A stretch of 8,343 bases of DNA. It comes from an uncultured Caulobacteraceae bacterium (GTDB lineage: Bacteria; Pseudomonadota; Alphaproteobacteria; Caulobacterales; Caulobacteraceae). The notes below the pieces were generated by a model. It saw only the letters and a program-made list of their open reading frames with translations, was not told the origin of the DNA and did no database searches. Numbering within the stretch: position 1 is the stretch's first letter; every line of letters begins with the position of its first letter. Below, piece after piece: positions 5,168-8,343 of the stretch. Position numbers and translations under genes: made by a program. Location: assembly GCA_946482375.1 (NCBI GenBank), contig CAMLRH010000111.1, forward strand, positions 1-8,343, in the 5' to 3' direction.

Positions 5168-6829
5168 ATGACGGCGACAACAGCGGGAACGGTGGAGCAG
5201 AAACCCGCCTCCATGCGGACGGTGGTGGCGGCCTCGTCCGCCGGGACCGCCTTCGAGTGGTACGACTTCTTCATCTTCGGCACGCTGGCGACGGTCATCT
5301 CGAAGACCTTCTTCTCGTCGCTGAACGACACCGCCGCCTTCATCGCGGCGCTGGGCCTGTTCGGCGCGGGATTCGCGTTTCGGCCGCTGGGGGCGCTGAT
5401 CTTCGGCTGGCTGGGCGACCGGGCCGGGCGCAAGGCCGCCTTCCTGATCACCGTGACGCTGATGGGCGGGGCGACCTTCGCCATCGGCCTGTTGCCGACC
5501 TACGAGCAGGCTGGGCCGATCGCGCCGATCCTGCTGATCCTCATGCGCATCATCCAGGGCACGGCGCTGGGTGGCGAGTACGGCGGCGCCGCCATCTATG
5601 TCGCCGAGCACGCGCCGGCGGACAAGCGCGGCGCCATGACCGGCTGGATCCAGGTCTCGGCGGCGCTTGGCCTGATCGGGGCGCTGGTGGTGGTTCTGGT
5701 CACGCGCACGACCATCGGCGAGGACGCCTTCGCCGACTGGGGCTGGCGCATCCCGTTCCTGGTGTCGGCCGGATTGTTGGCGATCTCGCTGTGGATGCGT
5801 CTGAAGCTGTCGGAGAGCCCGACCTTCAAGGCGCTCAAGGACGCCGGCGAGCATTGCCAGGCGCCGTTCCGCGAGTCCTTCGCCCACTGGCCGAACCTGA
5901 AGCTGGTGCTGCTGGCGCTGTTCGGCGTGATGTTTGCCCAGGGCGCGGTCTGGTATGCGGCCTTCTTCTACACCCAGGTCTTCCTCGAGAAGTTCCTGAA
6001 GATGCCGGCGCCGACCGTGAACACCCTGGTCATGGCCATGGTAGTGGCAAGCGCGCCGCTCTACGTCTTCTTCGGCTGGCTGTCGGACAAGGTCGGCCGC
6101 AAGCCCGTGATGCTGGCCGGCATGGCCGCGGCGCTGATCTTCTTCTTCCCCGGCTTCCACATGATGGCCAAGTTCGCCAACCCGGCGCTGGCCGAGGCCG
6201 AAGCGCGCACGCCGGTGGTCGTGGTCGCCGACCCCGCCGCCTGCTCGCTGCAGTTCGATCCCGTAGGCAAGGCGCAGTTCGTCAGCTCCTGCGACATCGC
6301 CAAGTCGACGCTCGCCAACGCCGGCATCTCCTATGACAACGAGGCTGCGCCGGCCGGTTCGGTGGCGAAGATCCGCGTGGGCGATGCGGAGGTGGTTTCG
6401 GTCGAGGGCGCGGGCCTGACCGCCGCCGATCTCAAGACGGCGAAGGCCGACGTCGACACCCGCATCAAGGCGGCGCTGACCCAGGCCGGTTATCCGCTCG
6501 CCGCCGATCCGGCGCGGATCAACCTTATCGGCGTCTTCGGCGTCCTGATGATCTTCGCCATCGCCGCCACGGCGCTCTACGGACCGCAGGCCTCGGCGCT
6601 GGTCGAGCTGTTCCCGACGCGGGTGCGCTACACGGCGCTGTCGCTGCCCTATCACGTCGGAACCGGGTGGGTCGGCGGCTTCCTGCCCTTCAGCGCCTTC
6701 GCCATCGTGGCGGCGACGGGGAACATCTACTCGGGGCTCTGGTACCCCGTGATCTTCACGGCCATCAGCGTGCTGGTGACGCTGTTCTTCTGGCCGGAGA
6801 CGAAGGGACGACCGCTGGAAGCGGCTTGA
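5168..6829 (+). CDS. MFS transporter, metabolite:H+ symporter type, with large periplasmic insert
   Basis: This is a 553-residue inner-membrane carrier of the metabolite:H+ symporter branch (relatives carry dicarboxylates, proline/betaine or shikimate). The substrate here is not evident. Signatures are FEWYDFFIFGTL (29-40), the loop 2-3 motif GWLGDRAGRK (80-89), RIIQGTALGGEYGGA (127-141), its half-repeat GWLSDKVGRK (303-312) and a terminal FFWPETKGRPLE. About twelve membrane spans are visible. Between spans 9 (about 313-334) and 10 (about 451-470) lies a hydrophilic insert of about 115 residues, predicted periplasmic, with Cys359 and Cys375 in CSLQFDPVGKAQFVSSCD. Ordinary family members are about 430-450 residues, so the insert explains the extra length. 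ATG 5168 has GGGAGG six bases upstream. A palindromic repeat begins ten bases after the stop. Confidence 0.93.
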   Translation: MTATTAGTVEQKPASMRTVVAASSAGTAFEWYDFFIFGTLATVISKTFFSSLNDTAAFIAALGLFGAGFAFRPLGALIFGWLGDRAGRKAAFLITVTLMGGATFAIGLLPTYEQAGPIAPILLILMRIIQGTALGGEYGGAAIYVAEHAPADKRGAMTGWIQVSAALGLIGALVVVLVTRTTIGEDAFADWGWRIPFLVSAGLLAISLWMRLKLSESPTFKALKDAGEHCQAPFRESFAHWPNLKLVLLALFGVMFAQGAVWYAAFFYTQVFLEKFLKMPAPTVNTLVMAMVVASAPLYVFFGWLSDKVGRKPVMLAGMAAALIFFFPGFHMMAKFANPALAEAEARTPVVVVADPAACSLQFDPVGKAQFVSSCDIAKSTLANAGISYDNEAAPAGSVAKIRVGDAEVVSVEGAGLTAADLKTAKADVDTRIKAALTQAGYPLAADPARINLIGVFGVLMIFAIAATALYGPQASALVELFPTRVRYTALSLPYHVGTGWVGGFLPFSAFAIVAATGNIYSGLWYPVIFTAISVLVTLFFWPETKGRPLEAA

Positions 6830-6838
6830 TCCCCAATC

Positions 6839-6913
6839 CCGCTCAGCCCCGCGAAAGCGGGGACCCAGGCTTTTTATGAAAGCCTGGGTCCCCGCTTTCG
6901 CGGGGATGAGCGG
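6839..6913. repeat. REP-like palindromic element B (convergent junction)
   Basis: Arms of 35 bases (6839-6873 and 6879-6913) pair with a single mismatch around a five-base loop, TTATG. A smaller hairpin, CCCCGC/GCGGGG, sits inside each arm. It shares the core of element A (GCGAA-GCGGGGACCCA). It begins ten bases after the MFS stop and contains the last 23 codons and the stop of the minus-strand siroheme-synthase gene. The near-perfect arms suggest recent arrival or active upkeep. It probably folds in transcripts from both strands. Confidence 0.9.
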
Positions 6914-7718
6914 AAGAGGTGAGGCGGACAACGCGCCTTCCCGATTTCACGAGGTCGCTGATCTGTTCATCCGAGGCTGTTTCAAGCCGCTCGGCATCGC
7001 GGCGGGCCATGGCGGCGATGTCGGGGTTGGCGCCGGCCTCCACCACCAGCACGTCGGCGGCGCCGAGCGTGCGCAGGGTTCGCAGGGTGATCTCCTCGGC
7101 GGGGCCGGAGGCGTCGATCTCCACCACCTCGCCCTTGGCGGCCTGGGCGGCGGTCAGCGACTCTCGCAAGAGGCGGGCGGCGCGCTCCATCTCGCCGTCC
7201 ATGGCCGCCTGCGCGGCCAGCCCATGCAGCGCGTCTCGCAGGAAGGCGCGGCGCTGGGTCAGGTCGGGAATGCCGGAGCGGACCTCCTCCTGAAGTTGGC
7301 GGAACAGGGCGGCGACGCGGCCGATGCCGTGGGGCACGCGGGCTTCCAGCTCGCTCCTGAGCAGGGTCGCCAGCATCGGTGAGGCGCCGCCTGTGCCGAT
7401 GGCGGCCACGACCTCGCCCCGGTCGACGATGGCCGGGGTCGTGAAGTCGGAGAGGTCGGGGCGGTCGACGACGTTGACGATGGCGCCGGCCCGCGCCGCC
7501 GCCATGGCCGCGGCCTCGCAGAACTCTCGCTCTCCGGCGACGATGGCGATGAGCGCGCCCTTGTAGGCTTCCATCGACAGCGCCGCCTCGCCCTCGACGC
7601 GCGTGACCTCGGCCGGGGAGCCCTCGAACAGCCGCGCCTTCGCCTCGGCGGCTTCGCCCGATCCGGCGATCACCACCTTGCGTCCGGCGAGCGGGAAGAA
7701 GGCTGGAAAGGCGTCCAC
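6843..7718 (-). CDS. Siroheme synthase N-terminal (Met8/CysG-type dehydrogenase-ferrochelatase) with degenerate methyltransferase remnant
   Basis: The family oxidises precorrin-2 with NAD+ and inserts iron to make siroheme, the cofactor of sulfite and nitrite reductases. Residues 1-125 form the Rossmann domain: FFPLAGRKVVIAGSGEAAEAK without its first residue, then NVVDRPDLSDF (82-92, Asp85 a catalytic candidate), PAIVDRGEVVAAIGTGGASP (95-114) and MLATLLRSELE. Residues 130-190 match the dimerisation region. Residues 196-268, with ITLRTLRTLGAADV (210-223), MARRDAERL and GRRVVRL, resemble the start of the uroporphyrinogen-III methyltransferase domain of CysG. Its GPGDP motif is degraded to SGPAEE and the rest is missing. 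Residues 269-291 are encoded by the palindromic repeat. GTG 7718 has GAGGA about five bases upstream. It diverges from the gene at 7829. Confidence 0.88.
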   Translation of the reverse strand: MDAFPAFFPLAGRKVVIAGSGEAAEAKARLFEGSPAEVTRVEGEAALSMEAYKGALIAIVAGEREFCEAAAMAAARAGAIVNVVDRPDLSDFTTPAIVDRGEVVAAIGTGGASPMLATLLRSELEARVPHGIGRVAALFRQLQEEVRSGIPDLTQRRAFLRDALHGLAAQAAMDGEMERAARLLRESLTAAQAAKGEVVEIDASGPAEEITLRTLRTLGAADVLVVEAGANPDIAAMARRDAERLETASDEQISDLVKSGRRVVRLTSSAHPRESGDPGFHKKPGSPLSRG

Positions 7719-7770
7719 GGCGGTCCTCTTACCGCGTTTTGACTACAAGCGGCGCTGATACCGCTTCGTT

Positions 7771-7807
7771 AAGCATCTTCGGACATGCTTTCCGCGATTT
7801 TAACCAT
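7771..7807. promoter_or_regulatory. Inverted repeat and TTAACCAT motif in divergent region
   Basis: AAGCAT (7771-7776) and ATGCTT (7785-7790) form 6-bp arms around eight bases. TTAACCAT at 7800-7807 equals the half-site associated with the cell-cycle regulator CtrA in Caulobacter, 21 bases before the ATG at 7829. A loose sigma-like -35 word, TTGACT, is at 7739-7744, but no well-spaced -10 was found. Each signal is weak alone. Confidence 0.3.
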
Positions 7808-7828
7808 GTTGGGGCCACAAGCGCCGCC

Positions 7829-8343
7829 ATGGCCAAGGCCGCCTTCATCGCCGAAAGCCCCGTCCGGGCGCGCGCCGAGCGCGTGCGTTCGCTCGGCTGT
7901 CGCGTCTGGGACGCCGACGGCGAGGCCCGCATCGACTTCGACATGGGCGGCGGCTCAATCGTGCTGGGCCACGCCCATCTGGTCGTCGAGGCCGCCGTCG
8001 CCGATGTGCCCTGCGACGCCGAGGACGCCGCCGCCGACGCGCTGATCTCGCTCCTGCCGTCGGCCGAGGCCGTCCGCTTCACCGCCGCCGAGTCCCAGGC
8101 CCTGCCGGCCGCCATCGCCGCCGCGCGCCGCGTCACCGGCCACCGCCGGGTGCTGGCCTGCGCGCCGCCGGCCGGCCCCTTCCATGAGGCCGAGGACCTG
8201 GCCGCGGTCGTCATCGACCCGCTGGGCGCCGATCCGGACGACCTCGTCGCGGCCCGGGCGCTGGCCGACGCCTGCGGCGCGGTGCTCATCTTCGACGAGG
8301 GGGCCTCGGCCTTCCGCGTGCACGAGAACGGCGCGCAGGGGAT
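7829..8343 (+). CDS. Compact class-III aminotransferase-like protein, N-terminal part (3' end outside window)
   Basis: The frame is open from ATG 7829 to the right edge: 171 complete codons with no stop. The order of elements matches PLP-dependent class-III aminotransferases (glutamate-1-semialdehyde aminomutase type): GCRVWDADGEARIDFDMG (23-40), IVLGHAH (44-50), VRFTAAESQAL (82-92), RRVTGHRRVLA, VVIDP (127-131), and GAVLIFDEGASAFR (150-163) with Asp156 in the place that contacts the PLP ring nitrogen. It is odd in two ways. The phosphate-binding S-G-T-E-A segment reads AAESQA (86-91), and the stretch from there to the FDE motif is about 70 residues rather than about 130. The PLP lysine would lie beyond the window. 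It may be a diverged enzyme or a non-catalytic relative. No clear Shine-Dalgarno precedes the ATG. Confidence 0.72.
   Translation, partial: MAKAAFIAESPVRARAERVRSLGCRVWDADGEARIDFDMGGGSIVLGHAHLVVEAAVADVPCDAEDAAADALISLLPSAEAVRFTAAESQALPAAIAAARRVTGHRRVLACAPPAGPFHEAEDLAAVVIDPLGADPDDLVAARALADACGAVLIFDEGASAFRVHENGAQG

Noticed and set aside
4669..6336. A 555-codon open frame on the plus strand
   Set aside because: It spans the antisense of the TsaA gene, the divergent control region and an off-frame part of the MFS gene. The product is Arg/Gly-rich with no recognisable motif.
3380..6913. A composite transposon or IS bounded by the two related palindromes
   Set aside because: There is no transposase between them, and the genes inside are ordinary metabolic and transport genes. 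The palindromes are short REP-like elements.
5078..6931. A 617-codon open frame on the minus strand opposite the MFS gene
   Set aside because: The product is rich in Arg, Gly, His and Gln without domains, as expected opposite a GC-rich gene. The plus strand encodes a complete MFS transporter with clear motifs.
7739..7767. A housekeeping promoter with -35 TTGACT
   Set aside because: GCTGATAC at 7754-7761 is the best -10 candidate but has two mismatches to the Caulobacter-type consensus and is spaced too closely.

Overview
The window is GC-rich, densely coded DNA that looks like a chromosomal segment from an alphaproteobacterium, most likely Caulobacterales (Caulobacter, Phenylobacterium or Brevundimonas type). 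This placement is inferred from the coaBC-dut pair, a GAAC-N7-GAAC motif of the alphaproteobacterial LexA type, frequent TTG/GTG starts and palindromic repeats that encode HPRE-type peptides. No phage, IS, CRISPR, tRNA or rRNA is visible. I found no complete new multi-gene system. The interest lies in remodelled genes and small regulatory structures.

Layout, left to right. (1) 1-195, minus: the start of a small lipoprotein, cut by the window edge. (2) 196-287: a divergent control region holding a LexA-box match and an overlapping 18-bp palindrome. (3) 288-1933, plus: coaBC (two steps of coenzyme A synthesis) and dut (dUTPase), joined by a 4-base overlap. (4) 1934-2059, minus: a 41-residue single-span membrane protein whose stop codon abuts that of dut. 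(5) 2060-2141: a divergent region with an inverted repeat and a possible 10-codon leader peptide. (6) 2142-3377, plus: an acetyl-CoA hydrolase/transferase family protein that appears to lack the family's nucleophilic glutamate. (7) 3380-3452: a palindromic repeat between convergent genes. (8) 3418-5045, minus: a TsaA/TrmO-type protein followed, with a 4-base overlap, by a class III (CaiB/BaiF) CoA-transferase. (9) 5046-5167: a divergent region with a 14-bp-arm hairpin. (10) 5168-6829, plus: an MFS transporter of the metabolite:H+ symporter type with a large extracytoplasmic insert. (11) 6839-6913: a near-perfect 35-bp-arm palindromic repeat of the same family as item 7. (12) 6843-7718, minus: a siroheme-synthase (Met8/CysG N-terminal) protein followed by a short, degenerate remnant of the uroporphyrinogen-III methyltransferase domain. 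(13) 7719-7828: a divergent region with an inverted repeat and a TTAACCAT motif. (14) 7829 to the right edge, plus: the N-terminal part of a compact, divergent class-III aminotransferase-like protein.

The clearest linked gene pairs are coaBC-dut and trmO-like/CoA-transferase. Three loci involve CoA chemistry (coaBC, the hydrolase-family gene and the class III transferase), but nothing shows that they form one pathway. Two minus-strand genes, the CoA-transferase and the siroheme synthase, both end inside a palindromic repeat that they read in the same phase, so each carries a repeat-encoded C-terminal tail.
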